From positions 52,777-116,776 of the forward strand of contig JAAEAF010003053.1 in NCBI GenBank assembly GCA_011037195.1: a DNA stretch of 64,000 nt, given 5' to 3'. Below, in pieces: positions 45,135-55,965 of the stretch (within the stretch, counting starts at the first letter, position 1; each line of letters begins with the position of its first letter). Position numbers and translations under genes: made by a program. The stretch is from Triatoma infestans (lineage: Eukaryota > Arthropoda > Insecta > Hemiptera > Reduviidae). The notes below the pieces were generated by a model. That model did no database searches. It was not told the DNA's origin and saw nothing but the letters and a program-made list of their open reading frames with translations.

Positions 45135-45235
45135 TCAAAAAGAAGGAGTCTATCAACGGAAAATATCTCTGAGAATTAAATCTAAAATTTGGAGTTTGAA
45201 AAAAGCTATGTGTACACCTGCATTGGGGAGATTCT

Positions 45236-45574
45236 GATGGACTGGAAGGATCAGCTTCTCTGGCTTAAATGTCTTTTTATTAAGTTTAGATTCGCCCATT
45301 GATATATATATATATATATAATATTGAAGACAATTAAATAGTTTATAAAAATTAATTTATCATGAAGAATATTTATGTTAATTATAACTAACAAAGAAAG
45401 ATAAAGTTGTATGAAATTTCAAACTATTAAATGAATTCAGCACACATATTTTGCATTAGAGTTTCCTTATAGGGAGTCCTAAATTACCAACTCACAACCT
45501 CTACTATTTGTTTCATTATTTTATCACCTCATTTCGTTATGTGCTGGCCCACCTCCATTTTTAAAAATAAGTAT
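45236..45574. other. AT-rich spacer
   Basis: Contains a TA run at 45302-45320. Nothing else recognised. Confidence 0.4.
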
Positions 45575-46166
45575 TACTTCTTCTTACTCCTAGTAAGAGG
45601 AAGTGTTATAGTCGTATCAAATTTTCGTTATCAAGTTTTCTTCCGGAAATATCCGTTTTGAGGTCCCCTGAGTCCAAAAAAGTGGTTTTTAGAAAATGGT
45701 CTGTGTGAGTGTGTGTGTGTGTGTGTGTGTGTCTGTGTGTGCGTAGGTTTGTGAATCGCATAGTTCAAAAATGAAAAATCATAGAAAGTTGAAACTTGAT
45801 ATTCCGTTTAAGTATCACCATGGGATACGACAGTGGGTCATCTGTCAAAATTCCTCAACCGGAAGTACCACTTAACAAGTTGTATTTTTTTTGTTTACTT
45901 ATTTGCGTTTTTCTCAGAAATGGCTGGGACGATTTTCTTGAAGCTTGTTATATCAAGTACACATACGAAGAGCTATAACGTTTATTTATAACAGGGATGA
46001 GCAACACGCGGCCCGCGGGCCGCTTGCGGCCCGTTAAACATGTGTATGCGGCCCGCCAAGCATTTCTAAAATTGAATTTATTTTATCGACTTTCTCCATC
46101 AATATATTGTTATAAAATTAATTATAATAAAATGGTAGTACATACTAAACCGAAACAATTTTTTGT

Positions 46167-46308
46167 GACGAGTTACTCACTTGTCCGCGACTTGTTTAAA
46201 CATGCAATACGATCGCGCCGCGTCTGTGCTTGTTTGACGAGATACTCACTTGTCGGCGACTTGTTCAATCAAACATGCAATACGAACGCGCCGCGTCTGT
46301 GCTTGTTT
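46167..46308 (+). repeat. Tandem duplication of about 70 bp in hAT
   Basis: Unit 1 (46167-46235) and unit 2 (46236-46308) both begin gacgag.tactcacttgtc and end 'cgccgcgtctgtgcttgttt', with a 4-bp indel and a few substitutions. Subterminal repeats are common in hAT elements, but this looks like a simple duplication. Confidence 0.8.
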
Positions 46309-46779
46309 GTGTTTGCTTCTGTCACACAATCAGTCAGACTGGTAAGCTGTTAACTAGCAATTTTAGCAATTCTTGTGTTTCTTGAAAGGCGTGAGTGCAA
46401 TATTATTGTCAAAAAAGTAATATTACATTCTTCTTTACTTTGGGTGGTTATGAAATGAACCTTTTTTACAGCCAAAATTCTTATATTTATTTTTTCATTC
46501 AAATATTACAATGTTTTCTGTTCCCTTACGTTTCCGCACTCAACGTGCTGTCTTCAGAGGGATACTACAATACAGACAATTATTTTATTTATATTATAGT
46601 TTGTATCTGTTTTTATTAAATTTTTATTATTTATAATATAATAATATTCTTTTTTATTTGACCAAAAATTACTAACCTTATGTTTTATATTTCGAATTTT
46701 TTCTTTTCTTTTTAAGGCTTCGTCAGGTTATTGCTTTTTTTGAAACATTTTTTATACATTTTAGTTTAGTAACATTAAT

Positions 46780-47320
46780 GTGTGTTACATGTCTCTTTAT
46801 TTTTATGAGAATAATGTGTCTCACTTTCCACATTTAGAAAAAGAAAACGTTACTACTTTTCAAAAATACGCACAATATATAGACATTTTAATCAACGAAT
46901 TTCAATTACGATTCCAAATGTTCAAAGCTGAGAAGACAGCGGTTTTCATGAAAATGTTTTCCTCGCCATTTAATATCGATGTGGAAAGTTCAAGACTTTC
47001 AAATGGAAGTGCTTGACATGCAGAACAATACCGATTTAAAAAATGTATTCTTCTCAGTAAACATCAAAATTTTTTATAAATCTTATGTGAGCCCTGAGAA
47101 ATTTCCACTTTTGACGAAAAATGCAAAGCAAATGATGTCTCTGTTCGGAAGTACGTATGTTTGCGAACAATTATTTTCAACCATGAAATTAATCAAAAAT
47201 GACCACGATCAAGACTGAGTGATGCACGATTAGAAAGCTGCGTACGTGTAGCTACCTCATCAATTCCGGCTGATATTGATCAGCTTGTATCGAAAAAACA
47301 ATGCCAAATTTCTCATTAAA
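46780..47320 (+). pseudogene. hAT transposase C-terminal remnant
   Basis: Two overlapping frames (46780-47016, 46979-47218) encode LEKENVTTFQKYAQYIDILI, then LTKNAKQMMSLFGSTYVCEQ and LFSTMKLIKNDH. This last part is the conserved start of the hAT C-terminal dimerisation region (SxxxCExxFS..K). Beyond a stop at 47218 the text continues as RLSDARLESCVR-type and SIPADIDQLVSKKQ-type remnants in another frame. The DNA-binding zinc finger and most catalytic residues are missing. It resembles the ZBED/GTF2IRD2-type hAT group. A source of trans-acting transposase would be needed for mobility. Confidence 0.75.
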
Positions 47321-48125
47321 AATTTCAAGAAATTCGTTTTTCTGTTCTTTTCTTGTTTGTTTTTATTTTGCATTAAAATTTGTATATGAAATCTTTACTT
47401 TTTTTTAAATTTTATATTTTTTTATTATAAATAAAGTTTTGTAAATTATTAATAAGTGTTACTTTATGTGCGGCCCACCAAAAAATTTTAAAATTTAAAT
47501 TGGCCCGTTAATTGAAAAGGTTGCTCACCCCTGATTTATAACATTTCTCCGAGAAAATTCATTAAGTGCACTTTTGGGAGAGGAGTGGGGTTAGGTTTTC
47601 CTCTAAAGTGCTATTTTAGTTTACTATACATTTCTGTCATCTAAATAATATTAATTAAAATTAAATATGTGGTTAAAAATTCCGAGTTTCAAAAACATTT
47701 ACAGTTTTCTGGTATTTCTGGTTTACCGGTATTTCGGCTCGAACGATTTTCTTTAAAGTAGCAATATGTACTACATACATATAGAGCTACAACTTTTATT
47801 TGAAATATTTCTCCAGATAATGTCATTTAAGGGGGTTTTTGGGGAACACTTGTTATGTTTTTCTCTAAAGTGCTATCATAGTTGATTATACAATTCTACC
47901 ATCCAAAAAAAAAGTAATTAGAAATAAATAGATGGCCAAAATTCTGAGTTTCATGAAAAATTAGTAAACCGAAAGTGCGTTTTTACTGAACAGTTTTTTC
48001 AGTTTTTAACGAACTCCGAGGAATTTCATTAAATGTGCTACACTAACTATAAAATTTGTCAATTTCAATTTTGAAAACTGGAGTAAGGGAAAGTTGTATG
48101 AGTGTTTCACACCAGATTTTTTTTT

Positions 48126-48661
48126 TTTTTTTAATTTACGTAAATTATTCTCCATGTACCATAGTAAAACAATAGCCATTATTATAACTCTATCCATCTG
48201 TTGCAATGCAACTCTATCCAATGGCTAATAGAACAAAGTCATCTGCATATTTCCAAGACATAAAAATGCTGCACCATTAATTTGCACGCCGCCCGCCTTC
48301 AAATATGAATTTCAAGATCAACAAACAATTTTTGATGAATATAATAAATAAATAAATAAATAAATAAATAAAGAATGCAAAGACAAAAAAAACAACTTTT
48401 GGCTATGGATATACAGATGTAAAGAAGGAAAACTAGATACAAAAAATCTGATTTACATAATCATGTTTTTTTTCCTTTGACGTCAGTTCCTGGAGTTACA
48501 CTAACAGCAGCCCCCCCCCCCACACCACCACCAACTCTTTGTATAAATATACATATTCTTTCTTATGGAAAAGAATTATGGTAAATAATGTCTGAAAAAA
48601 TACATCTTTAACATTTTTTTTTTTTTGGTGAATATAATTTTTTTTTTGTATTTCTATTTGT
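48126..48661. other. Spacer with (AATA)n microsatellite
   Basis: 48339-48372 is an AATA repeat; 48505-48535 is C/A-rich. No gene recognised. Confidence 0.5.
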
Positions 48662-48945
48662 TCACTTTCTCTTACTGGAATAAGAGAAAATATTGGAATC
48701 GTTTTCAATTGTTTTGAAGTTATGTTTTAAGGCCGTCGGAGTCCTATAAAGCGATATACCATAAATTGTTCAGGGTATGTTTATGGGTATGTATATGCGT
48801 GTGTTATGAGCAAAAAAAATCTCAAAAAAGAAGAAGAAAGAAATGAATTACTGAATGTTTTAACTTGACACTTTATTTGGATATCACTTTCATTTCGAAA
48901 AAAAAAAAAAATCGGTCAAAATTCGGAATTCCACTTTCCTTCCAG
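48662..48945 (-). repeat. Repeat R, copy l, diverged fragment
   Basis: 'ctttctcttactggaataagagaaaat', a 'gttttgaagttatg' block, a short TG/TATG region and 'aacttgacactttatttggatatcac', all in R order but diverged. The remainder to 49146 is AT-rich. Confidence 0.55.
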
Positions 48946-49146
48946 TATATAAATATATTGTTTAATGAAGTTGTTTAATAAATATAGTATTCTTACGTGA
49001 CTTCATGATATTAAATTCAAAATTTTTGCCCTAACTTGCTATTCTTATCACTATTATAATCATAATAATTATAAACCAAAATATGAATAATAAGAATGCT
49101 ACGTGCAAGTAGTCATAATTTATAACTAGTATTATTTAAAAAGTTT

Positions 49147-50175
49147 AATCCTTCAAGGGATTTCGATAAGGTGTGGCACCATGGACTGCTGTGGAAACTC
49201 AATGGCATCCTACCATATACCTATTTCCTTATTCTTAAATCATACCTGAGTGACCGGTTTTGCCAAAGTCTCTCAGGATTCTTCCTTTTTTTTCCCTATT
49301 TTCCTGTGAAAGCTGGAGTACCGCAAGGTAGTATCCTAGGTCCAATTTTATACACAATATACAATGCTGACCTTCCCCTACATCCTAATGTAGTAACATC
49401 AACCTTCGCTGATGATACTGCTACTCTTTCCTCCCATACCCGAACCTACTATTGCCTCCAGTCATCTTCAAGATCATCTTTCCTTAATAGAAGAGTGATG
49501 CAAAAAATGGATGATAAAAGTTAATGAAAAGAAATGTAATCACACCACGTTTACACATCGTTTCTCCCTCTGTCTTGGTATTAAATAACACCTTCCTACC
49601 TACTGTTGATAGAGTACGCTATCTTGGGTTATATATGGACAAAAGACTAACCTGGAACCGCCATACCAGACTGAAAAGGACTGAAACTAATAGATGATTT
49701 CTTATCCTTTCAAGACTCTTAGACAAACGATCCAAACTTACTTTAAAAAATAAGCTTATACTATACAAAACTTTACTACGACCAATATGGACTTACGGAT
49801 TAGAGTTATGGGGCTCCACTAAGCATTCCAACGTTTACCGTATCCAATTCATACAGTCCAAAATCCTACGAAAAATTACCAACGCTCTTTATTATGTCTT
49901 CAATAAAACCTTACATAATGACCTATCCATTCCATTTGTGCCCGCTATCAAAGATTCCATAACTCCCTGTCCCATCATTATAATCCTTTGGTTCAACAAT
50001 TTGCTAGTCAAACCTTACCTGATAATCCGTCTCAACGCCTGAAGCGTCAGTGGCCCCGTGACCTTCTAAATTAACTCCAACGCCTTGAAGTAATATATCA
50101 CTGGTTATTTTCTTCTCATGTAAATCAAGTCATGTAAACATTCATCACATTTGCTTATTGTATCTATTGTACCGT
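49147..50175 (+). pseudogene. Jockey-like non-LTR retrotransposon remnant
   Basis: Frame 49171-49524: WHHGLLWKLNGILPYTYFLI, LKSYLSDRF, AGVPQGSILGPILYTIYNAD and intact STFADDTATL. Later pieces in other frames: VRYLGLYMDKRLTWN (about 49615), SRLLDKRSKLTLKNKLILYK (about 49725), RPIWTYGLELWGSTK (about 49780) and the C-terminus QRLKRQWPRDLLN, then stop (about 50070). The 3' end is near 'aaataaattattgaaggag'. Same family type as the copies at 10-11 and 52 kb. At least three frame breaks; 5'-truncated. Confidence 0.8.
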
Positions 50176-50268
50176 TGCAAATAAATTATTGAAGGAGAAA
50201 AAAACAATCCCTCAAAAATGGAAACATTATTTGTTAAGTGAGTCTTTTACAAAATCATATTCGTAGTG

Positions 50269-50344
50269 TTCTCGACTGATGGTGACCTTGTGTTCACCGT
50301 GATTCTCGACTGATGGTGACCTTGTGTTCACCGTGATTCTCGAC
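50269..50344. repeat. 34-bp tandem repeat, 2.2 units
   Basis: 'ttctcgactgatggtgacc' plus 'ttgtgttcaccgtga' occurs twice in exact tandem (50269-50302 and 50303-50336), followed by a partial third unit (ttctcgac). Confidence 0.9.
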
Positions 50345-50399
50345 GGTGATACTCGAACATAAATAAATAAGTTTCACAATACATGTTAAAAGTGACTCC

Positions 50400-51120
50400 C
50401 TTCGTCGTAATATCCATTCTTGCCCGTTTACACAGCGATCTCACAAACACACGGGTTTATCCGTATTTCATTGAAAGCATCTTGTATGCGCTGTCGCTGA
50501 ATTGTTGGATATTTTCAATAGGTTGCGTATACAATTTGTTTTAGTGTCCTCCATAGATAAAAATCCAATAGATTTAAATCAGATTAAGATCGGGCGAGTC
50601 ATATTCCTAATCACCCACGCCTTATTCAGCATTCTGTTAAGCGTTGTCCAGAAATTTCTACTAAAATGTGGAGAAGCATCATCACAGCCAAATGTTTTTC
50701 TAATATTTAGAGTAACGTCTTCTAGCAAAAGAGGTAAATCATTATTGAAAAAATTGTCTATAAATCCTGCCTGTAGATCCTTGCTTGCTAAAAAAATTGT
50801 TGCTTATATCTTGACTGTTTGACAACTTGTGGATTATCGTTTTGCCAAACGTGACAGTTATGAAATTTAGTATACTTAATCTGGTGAAACCTGCCTCATC
50901 TGTGAATAAAACTAAACACAGAAAATGCTTACTAGTTGCACATTCTACCAACAACCTCTTGCATACTCTCCTTGGTACAAAATTTGTTGCAGCAAGTGTA
51001 TGACACTTTAAGCAAGATAAGACGATTAAAGCTAATAAGACCCTAAGATATTCCAGGCGGTTATAATGATTAACACATTTCATCAAAGAAATTCTTCTTC
51101 TGCCTAAATTAGGATTGTTC
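50400..51120 (-). pseudogene. Tc1/mariner-superfamily transposase remnant
   Basis: Minus strand, in order: FVPRRVCKRLLVECATSKHF, LVLFTDEAGFTR (first catalytic Asp of the DDE fold), then in a shifted frame NFHNCHVWQNDNPQVV, then further on FGCDDASPHFSRNFWTTLNR (second Asp, normally QQDGAPPHF), and a last recognisable piece near 50530-50480 (QPIENIQQFSD-like). The region that should carry the third acidic residue is scrambled. It belongs to a group distinct from the 30-kb mariner. Several frameshifts and stops make it dead. Ends not found. Confidence 0.7.
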
Positions 51121-51840
51121 TTCTATTTGATTAAGGCACGCTCTTTACAACGCAGCATTTCGCGTTTTAGGTCTACCATGAGCTCTTATTAAACCTTTAA
51201 AATATCAAATTAAAATGAATTTTTTTAATCATTTTTTTATCCTATTAAACGTCGGTTAGGAAAACGCTCCGCGTAAAAACCCCCTTGCTTCAGCTCTATT
51301 TCAGTTCGCGGATGGTTAATAATTGATGATGTTAATGCAAATTGAAACTTAACTAAGCATTATGAGTCAACAGAAAGTTTCTAAGGCTCTATGAGGTGGA
51401 ATCATGCCCGTGGTTTTATAAATCGACATTTCGTCCATACAGCTGCAGGTAGATTACTTCTGGGTGGTTACTGGTTTAAGATTTAGGCTAAAATTGTGCA
51501 ATTAATAACAACACTCTTCTCAATAATAATCATTATACTACCGTGAGGTACCCTCAATGTTTAGTTATCCTATGTATCATGCTTGTTCAGGGTTTATTTA
51601 TCTTATTGTAGCAATATTTCATTTCTCTCAAATTCAATTAAAATTTCAAATTTATTTATTTTGTTAAAGAGCAAAAATATCCCATACAGAAGAGTGTGTA
51701 CATCTTCTTACATTTACATAATATAATAAAAAAATAATATAATTGAATATAATAATAGTATAATAATAATAATAATAATATTAATAATAATAATAGTAAT
51801 AATAATAATAATAATAATAATATAAGAACAATATAATTGA
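51121..51840. other. Unassigned spacer with (TAA)n
   Basis: 51764-51822 is a TAA/TTA-type microsatellite that makes a poly-leucine minus-strand frame. The rest is unassigned. Confidence 0.5.
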
Positions 51841-52865
51841 ACCCCACGGTTTAATTCCATTTGCCCAAATAGGATTTAAGATGGCTATACAAATGAGTCT
51901 TTCGTTTTGTAGTATGAGTTTCAATCTGTTGTTAAGAAGTCTTTTGTCAAGTTAAGCCCAAGATAGCCGGCAGCATTAGTAACAGGTAATGGGATACTGT
52001 TATAGCATACCGGTGGAGAGGTAATGGGTCGATGGGTAAATGTGACATGTTGGCATTTGTTTTCGTTTAATTTGCCTCTCCAAATTTTGAACCATGATTC
52101 AAGAGATGATAGATGGTTCTGAAGCTGTCTGCTGGAATATTACTGGGTCAGTATGGGTAGAAAGAAAGTGTCCGCAAGGGGTATCTGGGGATTAGCGACC
52201 CCACGGGTTACCCGAGCTCAATACTCCATGCACTTCGTCAGAACAGTACACAATACATTTAAACTTCATACACTCTAAACTTTACAGACAGGGACAAACA
52301 CATTACACAAACTAGGGTCTCCATCCCTAGTTAACTGGCGTAAGCCATGGGAGAAGGAAGGGATTAGCTCAATGGTAGCAACGCAGAGGTCCCGGTTTCG
52401 AATCTAGCATGTGTCCTTAGATTTTCTCTTCCTAGGAGCCTCAACAACGCACTGCACTCTGATGGGCAGTGATGTCTATAACTAGAGAACACTCCTTGGA
52501 GGCCGGCATTGCACTGAGAAGGTCGGGGGGGGAGGGCACAATATATCTTTCAGGTCGCACTGCGATAGATAATACCCTAAAACAATTTACATGGATAGAA
52601 AGGATGGCAGTAGCGTCTGCGAAGGAAGAAATAATAGTATCTGTATGGGTTGGGATGAATGTCTGCATGTATACTGTGAATAATATAGGTCCTAGCATGT
52701 TGCCTTGCAGAACACCCACTTTGACAGATTAGAATGGAGATAGGGAAGAACCTACCGACGCTACAAAGTGGTGATCGGACAGGTAGGATTTGATGGTTAG
52801 GTAACAAGTAAAAGAGAGGACGCCCTTGAGTTTCCTTGAGAGTCTCAAGGAAAGCAGCTTTAACA
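51841..52865 (-). pseudogene. Jockey-like remnant split by SINE B
   Basis: Sense order from the right: FTCYLTIKSYLSDHHF (about 52790), VGVLQGNMLGPILFTVYMQT (normally PQGS), SSFADATAIL (the second Asp of FADD is Ala), then the SINE at 52186-52585. Beyond it (52180-51841) lie decayed pieces around KRLLNNRLKLILQNERLICI and NPIWANGIKPWG. The active-site change and multiple stops make it inactive. The 3' end is lost against a TAA microsatellite. Confidence 0.7.
52186..52585 (+). repeat. SINE B (tRNA-derived), inside jockey
   Basis: A-box-like 'ggattagctcaatggtagc' (about 52361) and B-box 'ggtttcgaatc' (52395-52405) form a clear tRNA-type head. About 170 bp upstream is shared with the 17.2-kb copy, unusual because most SINEs start at the head. 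The body 'aacactccttggaggccgg' and 'gcactgagaa' and the end 'tcaggtcgca' are shared too. Pol III transcription is inferred. Confidence 0.7.
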
Positions 52866-53605
52866 TTTTAAAATCAATTTAACAATAAATTAAATACCAC
52901 AAAACATAATATAATTTTTCTTAATATTAACCTAATGTTCTACCATTTTTTTTAAAAATAAACTTCCGCTTTTCTATTGACAACATTCTCTGATAGCTTA
53001 CTCTTAACAATTTATATATTCTTTTTTAAATACTTGCAAATTCCTTAGTAGAAAAAAATATTTAACGTGAGAATGGAATCTTTTAACAACTTCCGTTCAT
53101 TAATGAAGAAATGATAATTTATCCTTTTTACAATAAATAACTACTCCATATTTATTATATTTATTTTTAAAAAATGTTATTTTATTTAAATTTGTATTAC
53201 AATTTTATTTCGTTTTAAAACATTTATTTCTTTCAAGGGAACTTTCACTGAAAGAAATAATATATTCATCTGATATATTGACAGCATAAAGAGGATATAT
53301 ATCCGGCCTTTTATTTTTTTTTATCTTACCTGCCTTGTCAAAGAAAAATATTTTTTTTTTAACCAGTTATATTTTTAGAAATATTTATTTTTAGGGCTTT
53401 CATGATTCTTAAAATTAATGAAAAAAAAAAAATTATTGACTTTTTTTTTTATATTCCATTTTTATTCGCTTGACTTTTTTTTTTTTGAAGTTTTAATTTT
53501 TTATATTTAAGAGGTTTTGTTTACTGTATAAATATAAAAAGTGTTTGTTGACAAACTTTTTACAATTATTTTTGATAGAGTAACTTTTATTTTATTTTAT
53601 TTTAT
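52866..53605. other. Very AT-rich spacer
   Basis: Long T and A runs; no supported feature. Confidence 0.5.
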
Positions 53606-54260
53606 TTTTTTTACTCCTAATAAAAGAAAGTATTGCGATCGTGTCGAATTTTCAAAATTGAGTTTTTACCGGAAACACAAATCTTTGAGATCCCTTGAGT
53701 ACGAAAAAACCATATTTTGAAAATAGTCTGAATGCGGGTGTAGGTTGTATGTGATAACAAAATATTTCCAAAACGAAAAATTGCAAGAAACTCAAACTTG
53801 ATATTCCGTTTACGTGCTACCAATCCAACAGACTCGAAGATTTCGGGCAAATTCCATCAACCGAAAGTGGATTTTTTTTTTTTTTTTTTAATAGTTTTTC
53901 TCGCATTTTTTCTCGAAAACGGTTCAAATGATTTTCTTTAAACAACGCGTATTAGCTACACAAATAACCCTATCAATTTTATTGTTCATATTTCCCCGAG
54001 GAAATTGATTTTTGAAGGGGTTCTGAGGGAAGATCCCTCCAAACATGCCCTCCAGGCATACATTCCTCCAAATTTGAAGAAAATCGATTACCCCGGAAGT
54101 ACCACTTTACAGAATAAGTTTTTTTGACATTTTTCTCAAAAAAAAAACGGCTAGACGATTTTCTTTATACTTGGAAAATGTTCCGCACTTTTAAGTACTT
54201 TAAATTTGAAACATTTTTTTTTTTCCAAAATAATTGATTGTAGAAAGTTTTTGAGGTTTT
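53606..54260 (-). repeat. Repeat R, copy m, diverged
   Basis: Starts 'ttactcctaataaaagaaag', then 'atcgtgtcgaattttcaaaa', 'ttttaccggaaacac', 'aacttgatattccgttta', module blocks with a 'ctcgaaaacggttcaaatg' element and a second partial module at 54055-54230. Confidence 0.65.
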
Positions 54261-54852
54261 GGGGAATTATTTTTAAATTTAAACTTTACAATATGGAAGT
54301 GATAACGAGCTGAAATTACAGGTATTCTAAATTATTCTAAAAGTGCTGCCTACATACTCCAAACATTTTAACAAAAAAAATTTTATACATTACTGAATTT
54401 TAAGTTTGTTTTTTTTTTTTTTTTCTGTTTTTTATTTTACGATAAAATGAACAATGATAATGATGATTATATGAGTGATTAGGTTAGAGAATGGGTCTAT
54501 AAATGCCATATATTACTCGGCAACATTATTCTTCCAAGTCTCGAGCATTTTTTTTTTTTTTATTTGTTTGTTTCCCTTTGGTAGTGACCCTACCATTGGG
54601 GAGTTTATTTTCTACCTGCAACACACCTTCGGTACTACATGTAATAAAGTACATTAATATAAACTGTATCTTAAATAAATAGGTATACAGATTAACAAAA
54701 GAAAATTAAATAATTTCAGATGACATATTTCAACTAAAAACACTAATAATATGTGAGTATGTGAGTAAAACAGTTATAATATGTGAGTAATGATTTTATA
54801 AACAATATGAAGAAATGAACCATGACAAATATGTGCATATAAGATGAAAAGT
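54261..54852. other. AT-rich spacer
   Basis: No supported feature. Confidence 0.4.
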
Positions 54853-55045
54853 TTATAAATTATTTAATTGTAATAAATAGTTGTTATTTACAAATTTATT
54901 AAATATTTCAATGTTCTTTTTTTGTATAAATTTGTTTCTTGGGATCGGCCAACTTTCCCCGCTTGTAGCGTAATATTGCCGTACTAATTGGGCTTTACTT
55001 TTCTCCAGTAATGGACAGTCAAATATAAGATGATGTACATCCTGG
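54853..55045 (-). pseudogene. Non-LTR element C-terminal tail
   Basis: Minus-strand translation ETVIQDVHHLIFDCPLLEKS fits the second half of the C-terminal zinc-knuckle region of non-LTR elements (E-T-x-x-H-L-x-x-x-C-P). About 50 residues follow to a stop after YLLQLNNL. The CxxC half and everything upstream are missing. Confidence 0.5.
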
Positions 55046-55095
55046 ATTACCGTCTCGAGCTTGAAGTTGATGAAAAGAAATTCCTTGTATTTGAA

Positions 55096-55400
55096 GAAAA
55101 ATATGCTCAACGCATTTTTGGCGCCTTAAGAGAAGGAAATATGTTAAGGAAATGAAAACGCAAGTATTTATATGAATTGTAAGGAGGGCTTAGATACGCG
55201 ATACATTATACGATTGTTTAGGCGGAGCTTGGCGGGGGTCATGTAGCGAGGATGATGAAAAGTGAAGTGCCAAGAAAATTGGAGAGCTGAAGAGTTTGGA
55301 GTGACTAACTATGCGGGGAACTTGTTAAGAGTTTGCAATTGGAAAACAACTGCAACCTGACAGAATCCTCTTCACATTGAGGAGGTCAGGAACAAACAAT
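55096..55400 (+). pseudogene. RTE-like RT C-terminal fragment
   Basis: Plus-strand pieces QRIFGALREGNM (cf. RRIYGA in the 8-kb copy), GHVARMMKSEVPRKLES (cf. AGHVGRM) and a decayed NWKTTAT (cf. NRDNWRSS) keep the order of the RTE-type C-terminus. Stops and frame shifts lie between them. Confidence 0.55.
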
Positions 55401-55469
55401 CAATACAGGTTCAAAAACAATCCAATAGGTTTGTAGCTAACATTTATTTATAAAAGCTGTGAAGCTGAT

Positions 55470-55965
55470 TTGCAAAAGAACCTCTTTCTGTTTCATCATG
55501 ATCTGAGCGGGCTAAACACCAAGTTACAATTGATATATTCCATGAAAGAAGCTGACAAAGAGGAAAAAAGTAAAGTAAAAAGTGAAGCCTATTTTTTCAG
55601 GCGGGCTAAACGTCCAGCTACGAAATTAGGTATCGTGGACGGGGGCGGAAGCACATACTTTACTGTTAACATTTTTTACCAATATAAAATTTAGCAGTTA
55701 TACGCGGGACTCGAACTGGGATTCTCCCACTTACAATTCCATGCTCATAACCCCTACACCAACACCCCCCCCGGCTGACAAAGAGGATGAATCTGAGTTT
55801 TTTTGTTTTAGCTTCTTCAGTGCTCTGTCGTCTGCAATCATTCCAGTAATCTTCCATAGGCCCCTTTGTAATCGCTATCACACGGGCTTGGAGATGTTAA
55901 CTCCTTCAACATTCTTTGCCCCGGAACTGTCTATTGCTAGCAATTCTTTCTATTTCATTAAATAA
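55470..55965 (+). other. Split open frame restored if SINE A is removed
   Basis: Frame 55470-55564 and frame 55788-55965 join in phase when the SINE and one copy of its TSD are removed (KEADKE followed by DESEFF), giving about 90 codons. No recognisable domain; could be chance. Confidence 0.2.
55565..55773 (-). repeat. SINE A (tRNA-derived), copy 2
   Basis: 14-bp TSD gctgacaaagagga (55551-55564 and 55774-55787). Minus strand: A-box-like 'ttggtgtaggggttatgag', B-box-like 'cagttcgagtcccgcg', body with 'gcccgcctgaaaaaat', then a T/A-rich tail. It closely matches the copy at 20589-20768. Confidence 0.8.

Larger units (their letters stand above)
44293..45171. mobile_element. HHR inverted-arm element, family P2, copy 1
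   Basis: 10-bp TSD agaattaaat (44283-44292 and 45172-45181). Arms of about 290 bp are inverted copies; landmarks are 'gatattttccg', 'tttcgggcgttcgccc' and 'tgcacagagca'. The left end has an extra unique tail (gttgttgtggttggttctgc to 'gctggaaagc') absent from the right. A central core of about 300 bp contains repeat M sequence. There is no coding region. Each arm holds an outward-reading HHR. Confidence 0.8.
43830..45235 (-). repeat. Repeat R, copy j, split by HHR element P2
   Basis: Part 1 (43830-44292) ends 'attaattagaattaaat'; part 2 (45172-45235) resumes 'agaattaaatctaaaatttg'. The uninterrupted R sequence 'ttagaattaaatatgttg' confirms the break. Confidence 0.75.
45992..47533 (+). mobile_element. 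hAT-family DNA transposon, internally deleted
   Basis: Terminal inverted repeats cagggatgagcaac and gttgctcacccctg (one mismatch), extended by GC-rich 'gcggccc' subterminal blocks. 8-bp TSD atttataa (45984-45991 and 47534-47541); 8 bp is diagnostic for hAT elements. 1,542 bp, much shorter than an autonomous copy. Confidence 0.9.
45575..48125 (-). repeat. Repeat R, copy k, split by a hAT element
   Basis: Part 1 (45575-45991) has the 'ttactcctagtaagagga' end, a TG microsatellite (45707-45742) and one module start. Part 2 (47534-48125) continues with 'atttataacatttctccgag' through two modules to 'gagtgtttcacaccagat' and a T run. Confidence 0.85.

Noticed and set aside
51656..51847. 63-codon leucine-rich frame
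   Set aside because: Again a TAA/TTA microsatellite translation.
52361..52405. Possible tRNA gene from good A and B boxes
   Set aside because: The sequence cannot form a full cloverleaf and recurs as part of a longer repeat at 17.2 kb; it is a SINE head.
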